From: Mesorhizobium temperatum
Lineage (GTDB): Bacteria > Pseudomonadota > Alphaproteobacteria > Rhizobiales > Rhizobiaceae
Direction of reading: 5' to 3'
Length of the DNA stretch: 64,000 bases
Assembly: GCF_002284575.1 (NCBI RefSeq)
Contig: NZ_NPKJ01000019.1
Coordinates: forward strand, 301,865 to 365,864
Shown piece by piece: positions 8,351-16,747 of this stretch (the stretch's first letter is position 1; each line of letters starts with the position of its first letter). Under the pieces are notes generated by a model, which had not been told where the DNA came from, did no database searches, and saw only the letters and a program-made list of their open reading frames with translations. The position numbers and the translations under genes are program-made.

Positions 8351-8647
8351 AGTGAGCGCCACACGCGCCGCGGGGCACACACAACGAACAATCTTGTCTA
8401 GAACTCGGACGGCCGGGACTTCGTCAACGCAAAGACCCCAGACCGGACCCCACCGCCCGGCGCATGACCCTGCTCCGAATCATGCAACAAATTCAGTCTA
8501 TTGATCGGGAGTCGCGTGACCAGCCCAATTTTTCGCACTGCGTCATTCGCATGTGGAAAGCCGCTGTCACAAAGATTCACGCAATGCCGGTAAGCGATTC
8601 ACGACAAAGCGCTTTTTGCGATTGTGCTTTGTGGAAAAGTTTAACGA
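8351..8647. other. Intergenic, no gene recognised
   Basis: About 300 bases between a repeat and the UbiK-like gene. A 7-bp stem ACAAAGC/GCTTTGT at 8604-8632 lacks a T-run on either side, so it is not called a terminator. Nothing else is supported. Confidence 0.5.
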
Positions 8648-8950
8648 TTATTTTTTTGATCTGGGCTTTGCCGCAGCCGCAGGTGCGGCCTGCCCGGTCA
8701 ATTCGGCGAGCTTCGCCTCAAGCACTTCGATGCGGGCAGCGAGACGGGTGTTTTCCTCCCTGGCCTTCGCCGCCATGTCGCGGGCGGCCTCGAATTCTTC
8801 GCGCTGCACCAGGTCCATTGAGTTGAGAACGCGCTCGGCCTGCCCCTTGAAGGCGGTTTCCACTTCGCGGCGCACGCCTTGCGCGGCACCCGCAGCGTCG
8901 GTCATCAGCTTGGCGAATTCATCGAGAATGCGGTTCGGTCCGGTCGACAT
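8648..8950 (-). CDS. UbiK/BMFP-type accessory factor
   Basis: This 100-residue protein consists of an amphipathic N-terminal helix (RILDEFAKLMTDAAGAAQGV) and a long C-terminal coiled coil (ENTRLAARIEVLEAKLAELT), then an Ala/Lys-rich tail. This is the BMFP (YqiC/UbiK) architecture. In Escherichia coli UbiK is a trimeric factor assisting aerobic ubiquinone synthesis, and the Salmonella and Brucella forms promote membrane fusion in vitro. The ATG at 8950 has GAGGA upstream. Longer in-frame sequence upstream to 9112 belongs to the promoter shared with the divergent antitoxin gene. Confidence 0.8.
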   Translation of the reverse strand: MSTGPNRILDEFAKLMTDAAGAAQGVRREVETAFKGQAERVLNSMDLVQREEFEAARDMAAKAREENTRLAARIEVLEAKLAELTGQAAPAAAAKPRSKK

Positions 8951-9115
8951 GGCAAATCCTCGCTTGCTCGATTTGACGTAGTGGCGCGCGACACGGAATG
9001 CAAGAACGTTGAAGCCGATGGCACCGACTGTCGGTGGACTTTGGTCCACTGAGTACTGGTTTAGCAGATCAATAACTATTATTATCACCCGAGAGGCATC
9101 TCCGAGGAGCACTCC

Positions 9116-9376
9116 ATGGCCATCAGCGCAGATTTGGGCAACCGTCTGGAGGACGTCGTAAACCAGCTTGTCAGCACCGGCCGCTATAATTCGAAGAGCG
9201 AAGTGCTGCGCGAAGGCGTTCGCCTCGTCGAAGAGCGGGAGAAGCGCCTGGCTGCGCTCGACGCCGCGCTCGCCAAAGGCATCGGCGATGCCGACGCAGG
9301 GCGACTGAAGCCCGCGGAAGACGTGCTTGACCGCCTGGAGGGAAAATACAAGGCGATGGCCGAGAAGGCCAGGTGA
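9116..9376 (+). CDS. parD: ParD-type antitoxin
   Basis: This 86-residue ribbon-helix-helix antitoxin opens with ISADLGNRLEDVVNQLVSTG and continues RYNSKSEVLREGVRLVEERE, the classic ParD/CopG DNA-binding segment. The C-terminal half is the toxin-binding region. ParD binds and neutralises ParE, which inhibits gyrase, and represses the operon. The stop codon overlaps the start of the parE reading frame (TGATG). The toxin frame is broken (next entry), so this antitoxin may be an orphan. Confidence 0.9.
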   Translation: MAISADLGNRLEDVVNQLVSTGRYNSKSEVLREGVRLVEEREKRLAALDAALAKGIGDADAGRLKPAEDVLDRLEGKYKAMAEKAR

Positions 9377-9676
9377 TGCGGCTGATCTTTACCCATCAGG
9401 CTGAGGCAGATCTTGAAGCCATTTGGCGATCACATCGCGTTCGACAGCCCGCTTCGCGCGGTGACATTCATCCGGGAATTGCGTGACGATTGCCTGGAAC
9501 TGCGGACCATGCCGGAGCGATATCCGCTCCTGCAGCGTCATCGATCTTCCGGCGTCCGCCGCCGCCTTCATGGCAGCTATCTGATCTTCTACCGCATCAC
9601 CACCGACGCATTGGAGACACTGCATGTCTTGCACGGCGCGATGGATTTTGATGCCATCCTTTTCCCTGGGAAATGA
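9376..9676 (+). pseudogene. parE: ParE toxin gene with a one-base frameshift
   Basis: The frame starts MRLIFTHQAEADLEAI, a typical ParE beginning, then reads into a stop at about residue 37. One base out of phase, the sequence continues GDHIAFDSPLRAVTFIRELR to FYRITTDALETLHVLHGAMD and ILFPGK, the rest of a ParE toxin. Removing one T from ATTTGG at 9421-9426 restores an intact 99-residue ParE. All recognised blocks of the toxin are present in order, so the damage is recent or a sequencing error. A separate TTG-started 87-residue product of the downstream part would lack the first strand and helix. Loss of toxin activity is inferred. Confidence 0.8.
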
Positions 9677-9754
9677 GCATCCACGTCGCCTTGACCCCGT
9701 CAAAACCCTGCCGCATGGTCCGCGCCCGAACGTGATCGCAACCGGGAGATCCTG

Positions 9755-10630
9755 TTGAGCGAATATTTTATGCTGCCGTTGGCCGCCCTGCCCTTCCCCA
9801 ACATCGATCCGGTCATCGTCCAGATCGGGCCGCTGGCGGTGCATTGGTATGGCGTCGGCTACATCGTCGGCATTCTCTTCGCCTGGTGGTATGCCAAGCG
9901 GCTCGTCACCAATGCAAGGCTCTGGCCCGACGGCACCGTGCCCATGAAGCCCGAGGATCTCGACGACTTCATCGTCTGGGCGGCTATCGGCGTGGTGCTT
10001 GGCGGGCGTGTCGGCTACGTGCTGTTTTACGACCTCCCGCGCTACATCGCTCAACCGTTCGATATCCTTGCCGTCTGGCAGGGCGGCATGTCCTTCCATG
10101 GCGGGCTGCTCGGCGTCATTCTCGCCATGACGCTGTTTTCCTGGTCGCGCGGCATCCGCACATGGTCGCTGTTCGACGTGGTGGCGGCCGGCGTGCCGGT
10201 CGGCCTTGGCCTCGTCCGCATGGCGAATTTCATCAACTCCGAACTCTGGGGCAGGCCGACCGACGTGCCATGGGCGGTCGAATTCCCCAATGGCGGGCCC
10301 TTTGCGCGCCATCCGAGCCAGCTCTACGAGGCGCTGCTCGAAGGCCTGGTGCTGTTCCTGGTCCTGCGCTTCCTCACCCATTCCAGGCTCAAGCTGAAGA
10401 CGCCGCGCTTCGTCGGCGGCGCCTTCATCGCCGGCTACGGTCTCTCGCGCATCCTTGTCGAATTCTTCCGCGAGCCCGACCAGCAGCTCGGCTACCTCCT
10501 CGGCACCGGCTGGCTGACGATGGGCATGGTGCTGTCGCTGCCGATGCTGCTGGCCGGCCTATGGGCGATGGCGACGGCTACCGCATCGGCCCAAAAATCG
10601 GAATCGATTCTGGGAAAGCACGATGCGTAG
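9755..10630 (+). CDS. lgt: Prolipoprotein diacylglyceryl transferase
   Basis: Lgt transfers diacylglycerol from phosphatidylglycerol to the lipobox cysteine of prelipoproteins in the inner membrane. This 291-residue multi-pass protein has [10 protein letters not shown], the HGG motif ([12 protein letters not shown]), the Lgt signature [20 protein letters not shown] and [10 protein letters not shown]. The TTG at 9755 has GGGAGA five bases upstream; the first ATG at 9770 is the alternative. The last dozen residues ([14 protein letters not shown]) and the stop codon are encoded by an interspersed palindromic repeat. The true ancestral C-terminus therefore ended around residue 277. Confidence 0.93.
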   Translation: MSEYFMLPLAALPFPNIDPVIVQIGPLAVHWYGVGYIVGILFAWWYAKRLVTNARLWPDGTVPMKPEDLDDFIVWAAIGVVLGGRVGYVLFYDLPRYIAQPFDILAVWQGGMSFHGGLLGVILAMTLFSWSRGIRTWSLFDVVAAGVPVGLGLVRMANFINSELWGRPTDVPWAVEFPNGGPFARHPSQLYEALLEGLVLFLVLRFLTHSRLKLKTPRFVGGAFIAGYGLSRILVEFFREPDQQLGYLLGTGWLTMGMVLSLPMLLAGLWAMATATASAQKSESILGKHDA

Positions 10631-10679
10631 AATCAAAGTGCCAGGGCGTACTTTCCAAATGGACGCACGTCGCCCTAGG
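10581..10679. repeat. Palindromic interspersed repeat, copy c, inside lgt end
   Basis: A degenerate copy of the element at 8251: CGCATCGGCCC, AAAATCGGAATCGATT, GGAAAGCACGATGCG and GGGCGTACTTT to GACGCACGTCGCCCT. Its first half is translated as the C-terminus of Lgt and carries the stop codon. Confidence 0.85.
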
Positions 10680-10702
10680 GCGATCACACAGCCGCAGCCG
10701 GT

Positions 10703-11791
10703 ATGACACGGCTGAAAACCCGCATCGTCGAGCTGATCGGTGCGGCGGGGCCGATTCCCGTCAACCACTACATGGCGCTTTGCCTGTTCGATCCGCTGGA
10801 CGGCTATTATACGACGCGCGAGCCGTTCGGGGCTGCCGGCGACTTCGTCACCGCACCGGAGATCAGCCAGATGTTCGGCGAGCTGATCGCCGTCTGGCTC
10901 TACGAGGCCTGGCTGGCAACCGGCCGGCCGATGCCGGTCACCATCGCCGAGATCGGCCCCGGCCGCGGCACGCTGATGAAGGACATGTTGCGCACGCTTT
11001 CGCGGCTCGATCCGGCGCTGACCGCCGGCGCATCGTTCGCCATGATCGAGACCAGCCCGCGGCTGACCGATGTCCAGAAGCAAACGCTTGCCGCCACGCC
11101 TGCCGCGATCGGCTGGCACGAAAGCATAGACACCTTGCCGCAGACCCCGCTTTTCATCGTCGGCAACGAATTGTTCGACGCGGTGCCCATCCGCCAGTTC
11201 GTCCGCGCCGGAACAGGCTGGCGCGAACGGATGATCGGCCTCGACAGCGCGGACGAATTGCACTTCTTCGCCGGCGCCGGCTCGGTCGATCCAACGCTGT
11301 TGCCGAACGATGCCGAAGACGCCCCACAGGGCGCGATCGTCGAGGTCGCGCCGGCCCGAGCCGCGCTGATGGCGACCATCGCCGAGCGATTGGCCGGGCT
11401 CGGCGGCGCCGGCCTGTTCCTCGACTATGGCTATCTCCGACCAGGGATCGGCGACACGTTGCAGGCCTTGCGCAAGCACGATCACGAAGATGTGCTGGCC
11501 AATCCGGGCGAAGCCGATCTCACCGCCCATGTCGATTTCGCCGCCCTTGCCGCGATCGTGCGGGCGCATGGCCTCGATGCCCATCTCTCCACGCAAGGCG
11601 AATTCCTGGTGGAAATGGGACTTCTCGAACGCGCCGGCCAGCTCGGCGCCAATGCCAATGAGGCGGCTCGCGAAAAAATTGCAGGCGAGGTCGAACGCCT
11701 CGCCGGTCCGCAAGCCATGGGCGACCTGTTCAAAGTGCTTGCCGTCCTGCCTGCCGGCATCGCCGTTCCGCCCTTTGCAACGGCGGATTGA
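10703..11791 (+). CDS. MidA/NDUFAF7-like SAM methyltransferase
   Basis: This 362-residue class I methyltransferase belongs to the DUF185/MidA family. Motifs include INHYMALCLFDPLDGYYTTR-like start (here VNHYMALCLFDP, then GYYTTREPFGAAGDFVTAPE), the SAM loop IAEIGPGRGTLMKD and VGNELFDAVPIRQFV. The mitochondrial homologue NDUFAF7 methylates an arginine of a complex I subunit during assembly, so a respiratory assembly role is possible here. It lies after lgt and before pgeF, all in one direction. The ATG at 10703 follows a repeat element. Confidence 0.88.
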   Translation: MTRLKTRIVELIGAAGPIPVNHYMALCLFDPLDGYYTTREPFGAAGDFVTAPEISQMFGELIAVWLYEAWLATGRPMPVTIAEIGPGRGTLMKDMLRTLSRLDPALTAGASFAMIETSPRLTDVQKQTLAATPAAIGWHESIDTLPQTPLFIVGNELFDAVPIRQFVRAGTGWRERMIGLDSADELHFFAGAGSVDPTLLPNDAEDAPQGAIVEVAPARAALMATIAERLAGLGGAGLFLDYGYLRPGIGDTLQALRKHDHEDVLANPGEADLTAHVDFAALAAIVRAHGLDAHLSTQGEFLVEMGLLERAGQLGANANEAAREKIAGEVERLAGPQAMGDLFKVLAVLPAGIAVPPFATAD

Positions 11792-11827
11792 CTTTTCGCT
11801 GCCGCCTCTCCCACTCTCCCAATTTCC

Positions 11828-11887
11828 GACTGTCGCCGATCTTGGACTGTCGCCATCTTTGGACTGTCGCCATCTTTCGACTGTCGC
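11828..11887. repeat. 17-bp tandem repeat before pgeF
   Basis: There are three full copies and one partial copy of a 17-bp unit (GACTGTCGCCATCTTTG) at 11828-11844, 11845-11861, 11862-11878 and 11879-11887. The period is not a multiple of three, and the region lies between the midA stop and the pgeF start, so it is non-coding. Confidence 0.85.
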
Positions 11888-11922
11888 TTGACGAAATCGC
11901 TCACACGGACAACAACGCAGCC

Positions 11923-12717
11923 ATGCTGAATCAGACCAAACCGGATCCCGTTCGGTCGCCCTTGCTGGAGAAAGCGCGGGCGCAAGGCATTCGCCACGGC
12001 TATTTCACCCGCGTCGGCGGCGTCTCCAGCGGCATCTATCAGGGCCTCAACATCGGCACCGGCTCGAGCGACGACCAGACGCAGGTCGCCGAGAACCGCC
12101 GCCGCGTCGCCGACTGGATGGGCGTGCCATCAAGCCATCTGTTGACCGCCCACCAAATCCATTCGCCCGACGTCGTCATCGCCAGGAAGCCCTTTCCCGG
12201 CGAGCGGCCGAAGGCCGACGCTGTCGTCACCGACCGGCCGGGGATTGCGGTGGGCGCCTCGACGGCCGATTGCGGACCGGTGCTGTTCGCCGATGCCGAG
12301 GCGCGAATCGTCGGCGCAGCCCATGCCGGCTGGAAGGGCGCCTTGTCAGGCGTGCTGGAAAACACCGTTGCGGCGATGGAAAGCCTCGGCGCCCGGCGCG
12401 AGCGCATCGTTGCGGTTCTCGGCCCGTCCATCGGCCCGCAAAACTATGAAGTCGGCCCGGAATTCATCGCTCGTTTCGTCGAGGCCGATGCCGACAATAT
12501 CGGCTATTTCGCGCCCTCCGCGAAGCCGGGACATGCAATGTTCGACCTCAACCGCTATACGGTCGATCGGCTGACCCGGGCCGGCGTCACCGCCGATGGG
12601 CTCGGCCGCTGCACCTACGCCGAGGAGGATCTGTTCTATTCCTACCGGCGCAGCACCCATCGCGAGGAGCCGGATTACGGGCGGCAGATTTCGGCAATCG
12701 TTTTGGAGACAGAATAA
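11923..12717 (+). CDS. pgeF: Multi-copper polyphenol oxidase family (PgeF/YfiH)
   Basis: This 264-residue protein belongs to the YfiH/LACC1 family. The start GIRHGYFTRVGGVSSGIYQG, the zinc-site sequences LTAHQIHSPDVV (His), STADCGPVLFAD (Cys) and GAAHAGWKGALSG (His), and the C-terminal CTYAEEDLFYSYRR match the family. YfiH proteins were called laccases; more recent work describes purine nucleoside phosphorylase and peptidoglycan-editing activity. The ATG at 11923 gives a normal family length. A longer frame from 11788 reads through a non-coding tandem repeat and was rejected. Its stop overlaps the next start (TAATG). Confidence 0.88.
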   Translation: MLNQTKPDPVRSPLLEKARAQGIRHGYFTRVGGVSSGIYQGLNIGTGSSDDQTQVAENRRRVADWMGVPSSHLLTAHQIHSPDVVIARKPFPGERPKADAVVTDRPGIAVGASTADCGPVLFADAEARIVGAAHAGWKGALSGVLENTVAAMESLGARRERIVAVLGPSIGPQNYEVGPEFIARFVEADADNIGYFAPSAKPGHAMFDLNRYTVDRLTRAGVTADGLGRCTYAEEDLFYSYRRSTHREEPDYGRQISAIVLETE

Positions 12718-13868
12718 TGGCGCTGCATTTCGAACGGTCGGAATTTGACGCGCGGCGCGATCGGCTGATGATCGAGATCGCCGAGAAGAAGCTCGATGCC
12801 GTCCTTTTGTTTGCGCAGGAGAGCATGTACTGGCTGACCGGCTACGATACGTTCGGCTTCTGCTTCTTCCAGTGCCTCGTGGTGAAGGCGGACGGCTCGA
12901 TGATCCTGCTCACGCGCTCGGCCGATCTGCGCCAGGCGCGCCACACCTCGATCATCGACAACATCGTGCTGTGGACCGATCGCGACGGCGCCAATCCGGC
13001 GATCGACCTGCGCAATTTGCTCAACGACCTCGACCTGCTCGGCGCCCGCATCGGCGTCGAATACGACACCCACGGCCTGACCGCCTACAATGGCAGGCGC
13101 CTGGACGAGCAATTGCAGACCTTTGGCCAGATCGCCGACGCGTCCGGCATCGTCAGCCGGCTGCGCCTGTTCAAGAGCCCGGCCGAAATCGCCAAGGTGG
13201 AAAAGGCCGCAAATCTCGCCGACGACGCGTTGGACGCGGCCCTGCCGCTGATCAAGCAGGGTGGCGACGAAGCCTTGATCCTCGCCGCCATGCAGGGCGC
13301 GATCTTTGCCGGCGGCGGCGACTATCCGGCCAACGAGTTCATCATCGGCTCTGGCGTGGACGCATTGCTTTGCCGTTACAAGGCTGGCCGCCGCAAACTG
13401 AGCAAGAACGACCAGCTGACGCTCGAATGGGCCGGCGTCTTCCACCATTACCATGCGGCGATGATGCGCACGGTGCTGACCGGCAAAGTGTCGAAACGTC
13501 ACCAGGAACTGTTCGATGCTGCGCGCGCCGCACTTCTGGCGGTCGAAAAGACGATGATGCCCGGAAATACCTTCGGCGACGTGTTCGACGCGCATGCCCG
13601 CACGCTCGAAGCGCACAACTTGACCAAACACCGGCTCAACGCCTGCGGCTATTCGCTCGGGGCCCGCTTCACCCCATCATGGATGGACACGCCGATGTTC
13701 TATCAGGGCAATCCGGAACCCATTGCGCCAAACATGACGCTGTTCGCCCACATGATCATCATGGACTCCGAAACCGAGACGGCAATGACGCTCGGCCGCA
13801 CCTATCTGACGACTGAATCGCAGCCGAAACCGCTGTCCCGCCATGATCTCGACTTGATTGTGCAATGA
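12717..13868 (+). CDS. M24-fold (creatinase/aminopeptidase P-like) protein
   Basis: This 383-residue protein has an N-terminal creatinase-like domain (VLLFAQESMYWLTGYDTFGF) and a C-terminal pita-bread domain. In metal-dependent M24 peptidases two Asp residues, one His and two Glu bind metals. Here the first region reads TLEWAGVFHHYHAAMMRT (residues 235-252), with no Asp at the second ligand position. The later His/Glu region reads YSLGARFTPSWMD and AHMIIMDSETETAM. The metal site therefore looks lost, as in creatinase and related hydrolases acting on small C-N substrates. The substrate is unknown. It is translationally coupled to pgeF. Confidence 0.75.
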   Translation: MALHFERSEFDARRDRLMIEIAEKKLDAVLLFAQESMYWLTGYDTFGFCFFQCLVVKADGSMILLTRSADLRQARHTSIIDNIVLWTDRDGANPAIDLRNLLNDLDLLGARIGVEYDTHGLTAYNGRRLDEQLQTFGQIADASGIVSRLRLFKSPAEIAKVEKAANLADDALDAALPLIKQGGDEALILAAMQGAIFAGGGDYPANEFIIGSGVDALLCRYKAGRRKLSKNDQLTLEWAGVFHHYHAAMMRTVLTGKVSKRHQELFDAARAALLAVEKTMMPGNTFGDVFDAHARTLEAHNLTKHRLNACGYSLGARFTPSWMDTPMFYQGNPEPIAPNMTLFAHMIIMDSETETAMTLGRTYLTTESQPKPLSRHDLDLIVQ

Positions 13869-13921
13869 ATCCATAATGGTACGGATGCAAAGGGCGTTCA
13901 TCGCCAGGGAGTTTTGAGGGA

Positions 13922-14539
13922 ATGAGGCGATCGCACGTGACGACCGTGTCATTGCTTGCGGCGCTGACGCTGGCCGCCTGCACCAACGCGAAGGACGTTC
14001 TCGAACCCTCGGCCATCGCCCCGCAGTCGCCAACGGCCGGAACCGGCACGGCTGCAACGCCCACCACACCTGCAACGACCGCGCAGTCTTCCGCAGCAAC
14101 ACAGCCGTCCGCCGCTGCGCAACCTGCAACCACGACCGCGCCGCCCGCAAAGAGCGCCGCCGTCATCGCACGAACCCGACTGCAGGTAGCGCCGATCGTC
14201 GGCGCCTCGGTGGAAGCCGCGACACCGCTGACCGCGGCGCTTCAAACGCGAGCCAAGCAGCGCGGCATCACCTTGGCAGGCAGCGCTGGCCAGACCCCCA
14301 CGCACGTGCTGAAAGGCTATTTCTCAACGATGTCGGAAGGCAAGGATACCACCGTCATCTATGTCTGGGACGTCTATGACCCGGCAGGCAACCGGCTGCA
14401 TCGCATCAACGGTCAGCAGAAGGCGCCCTCGGTCAATGATGGCGAAGGCTGGGCTGCTGTCGCGCCGGAGACCATGCAGGCGATCGCCGACCAGACGATC
14501 GACCAGTTCGCCACATGGCTTGGCGGCCAAGCGGGCTGA
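13922..14539 (+). CDS. Predicted lipoprotein with Ala/Thr/Pro linker
   Basis: This 205-residue protein has a lipoprotein signal peptide, MRRSHVTTVSLLAALTLAAC, with the lipobox LAAC at Cys20. A low-complexity Ala/Thr/Pro/Gln stretch of about 50 residues follows. The folded C-terminal domain, from about residue 78, includes QVAPIVGASVEAATPLTAAL and VIYVWDVYDPAGNRLHRING. The linker probably spans away from the membrane. I do not recognise the domain; similar lipoproteins occur in rhizobia. It would be processed by the Lgt encoded 4 kb upstream. It stands alone before prs. Confidence 0.75.
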   Translation: MRRSHVTTVSLLAALTLAACTNAKDVLEPSAIAPQSPTAGTGTAATPTTPATTAQSSAATQPSAAAQPATTTAPPAKSAAVIARTRLQVAPIVGASVEAATPLTAALQTRAKQRGITLAGSAGQTPTHVLKGYFSTMSEGKDTTVIYVWDVYDPAGNRLHRINGQQKAPSVNDGEGWAAVAPETMQAIADQTIDQFATWLGGQAG

Positions 14540-14706
14540 CCGGCGGGCTGACATGTTGCCGGCTTCCCTCGTCGTCGACGTTTATTGAGATTAGCCGGCG
14601 GATTCCCGATCACGACGCTTGCAATACCGGCACGGGCCGCTAAAAGCCCCGACTAAGGGGCTCAAGAGAGTCTGCCAGAGTCTCCATCCTTCACCAGGAA
14701 CGGTGC

Positions 14707-15642
14707 ATGAAGCTTTTCGCGGGCAATTCCAACAGGGTGCTGGCCGAAGCGGTCGCCCGCTATCTCAACATCCCGCTGGGCAAAGCCAGCGTCAGGCGCT
14801 TCGCCGATCAGGAAATCTTCGTCGAGATCCAGGAGAATGTGCGCGGCGAGGATGTCTTCATCCTGCAGTCCACCTCGTTCCCGACCAACGATCACCTGAT
14901 GGAACTGCTCATCATGATCGATGCCTTCATGCGCTCGTCGGCCAAGCGCATCACCGCGGTCATTCCCTATTTCGGCTATGCCAGGCAGGACCGCCGCGCC
15001 TCGGGCCGCACGCCGATCTCGGCCAAGCTGGTCGCCAACATGATCACGCGCGCGGGCGTCGATCGTGTCTTGACGCTGGATCTCCACGCCGGCCAGATCC
15101 AGGGCTTTTTCGACATCCCGACCGACAATCTCTTCTCGGTGCCGGTCATGGCCCGCGACGTGAAGGCGAAATACAAGAAGCTTGCCAATGTCATGGTCGT
15201 GTCGCCGGATGTCGGGGGCGTGGTCCGCGCGCGCGCGCTCGCCAAGCGCATCGATGCCCAGCTTGCCATCGTCGACAAGCGTCGCGAGCGCCCCGGTGAA
15301 TCGGAAGTCATGAACGTCATCGGCGACGTGCGCGGCAAGGATTGCCTGCTGATCGACGACATCATCGATTCGGGCGGTACCTTGTGCAATGCGGCCGATG
15401 CGCTGCTTGCCGCCGGTGCCACCAGCGTCACCGCCTACACCACCCATGGCGTTTTGTCGGGCGGCGCCATCGCCCGCATCGGCGCCTCGAAACTGCAGGA
15501 ACTGGTCATCACCGATTCCATCCAGCCGACCCAGGCGGTGCTCGACGCCAGCAACATCCGCGTCATCTCCATCGCCGACCTGATGGGTGAGGCGATCTCG
15601 CGCACGGCGACCGAAGAATCGGTGTCGAGCCTGTTCGACTGA
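14707..15642 (+). CDS. prs: Ribose-phosphate pyrophosphokinase
   Basis: Prs makes PRPP from ribose 5-phosphate and ATP for nucleotide, His and Trp synthesis. The 311-residue protein has the family start [20 protein letters not shown]. It also has [17 protein letters not shown], the ATP-site [20 protein letters not shown], the flexible catalytic loop [11 protein letters not shown] and the PRPP-binding loop [17 protein letters not shown]. Length and start fit class I PRPP synthases. A palindromic repeat follows within 12 bases of the stop. Confidence 0.96.
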   Translation: MKLFAGNSNRVLAEAVARYLNIPLGKASVRRFADQEIFVEIQENVRGEDVFILQSTSFPTNDHLMELLIMIDAFMRSSAKRITAVIPYFGYARQDRRASGRTPISAKLVANMITRAGVDRVLTLDLHAGQIQGFFDIPTDNLFSVPVMARDVKAKYKKLANVMVVSPDVGGVVRARALAKRIDAQLAIVDKRRERPGESEVMNVIGDVRGKDCLLIDDIIDSGGTLCNAADALLAAGATSVTAYTTHGVLSGGAIARIGASKLQELVITDSIQPTQAVLDASNIRVISIADLMGEAISRTATEESVSSLFD

Positions 15643-15653
15643 AATCTGCCAGC

Positions 15654-15750
15654 CTACAGCGCCGCGCGTCCAGCGGACGCGCGAAGGACGCTGTAGCACT
15701 TTGATTTTGCGCACGAACCTTTCCGAACCGAAGGTTCGGGGTCATGCGCT
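15654..15750. repeat. Palindromic interspersed repeat, copy d (variant)
   Basis: A sequence variant of the same architecture: CTACAGCG/CGCTGTAG outer arms, GCGCGTCC-AGC-GGACGCGC inner arms, then CCGAACC-GAAGG-TTCGG. It fills the gap between prs and the convergent AraC gene and ends at that gene's stop codon. Confidence 0.75.
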
Positions 15751-16615
15751 ATCCGTTCGACACCCTGATGTTGTCCCTTGACCCGCGCATGTAGCCGCGC
15801 GGCGACGCTCCCAGCATGCGCTTGAACATGGTGATAAAGGCCGGCACGCTGTCATAGCCGAGGTCGAGCGCCACCCTTGTGATCGGCTCGCCGTCGGCCA
15901 GCCTCGGCAAGGCCGCGAACAGACAGGCCTGCTGGCGCCATGTCGACAGCGACAATCCGGTCTGGCGATGAAAGGCACGGGTGAAGGAACGGCGGCTCAT
16001 GCCGACGATATCGGCCCATTCGTCGATTGTCGCGTGCGGCGAGGGTGCTGCGACGAAGCGCCGGCAGAGTGCCGCAAGCCTTGGATCGGAAGGAAAAGGC
16101 AGGCCGAGCGGCCGTTCCGGCAGGTTCGGGATTTCATGCAGCAGGAGGCTCATGATCAGCCCGCCGCGCCCCTCCAACTCGGCGCCCTGCGGCAGCTTTT
16201 CCGATTCCACGATCAGGCTGTGCATCAGATCGGTGATGCCGACGACGCGCAGCCCATGCGGCAGCCCCGCAATGGCGTCCGGCATCACATAGACCGAGCG
16301 CATGCTGACGTCGCCAAGCATCTCGACGGAATGCTCGGTGCCGGCGGGAATCCACATGGCATGATCGGGAGGCACCATCCAGCGCCCATGCCGCGTCGTC
16401 ACCAGCACGACGCCGACAAGCGCATGCAGCAGCTGACTGCGACTGTGACGGTGCTGCGGCACGTGGTAGCCGTCGGGATATTCGGTCGGCAGGGCCACCG
16501 CCGGCCCGACGGCCTGCTCCAGCCACTGCCAGCGGCGCTGATGCAACTGCCCGAGATCGGTGAACTGGCCGAGATCGGTGTCGCCCGCTTCGAAGATTTC
16601 GTTGCCACGTGGCAT
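15749..16615 (-). CDS. AraC family regulator with cupin sensor
   Basis: This 288-residue regulator has an N-terminal cupin-like sensor domain (HVPQHRHSRSQLLHA, then WMVPPDHAMWIPAGTEHSV). The C-terminal pair of helix-turn-helix motifs includes IDEWADIVGMSRRSFTRAFH and ITRVALDLGYDSVPAFITMF, ending LGASPRGYMR. It is divergent from an MFS efflux gene 132 bases away, so it probably controls that transporter. The ATG at 16615 was chosen because residues upstream are Arg/Gly-rich and overlap the transporter's start. The inducing molecule is not known. Confidence 0.88.
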   Translation of the reverse strand: MPRGNEIFEAGDTDLGQFTDLGQLHQRRWQWLEQAVGPAVALPTEYPDGYHVPQHRHSRSQLLHALVGVVLVTTRHGRWMVPPDHAMWIPAGTEHSVEMLGDVSMRSVYVMPDAIAGLPHGLRVVGITDLMHSLIVESEKLPQGAELEGRGGLIMSLLLHEIPNLPERPLGLPFPSDPRLAALCRRFVAAPSPHATIDEWADIVGMSRRSFTRAFHRQTGLSLSTWRQQACLFAALPRLADGEPITRVALDLGYDSVPAFITMFKRMLGASPRGYMRGSRDNIRVSNG

Positions 16616-16747
16616 CGAGTAATGGCCCACTCGCGAAACTATTGGACCAAACCACGAAAGAAGTTGCCCGACAAGTGACTTATATAAAGCAATCGGGCTA
16701 TGAGGCCGCCTGCTGCAGCGCCCGCCAAAAAGACCACGGAGCATGCC

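Noticed and set aside
8604..8632. Hairpin ACAAAGC/GCTTTGT as a terminator
   Set aside because: There is no T-run after the stem on either strand and the loop is long.
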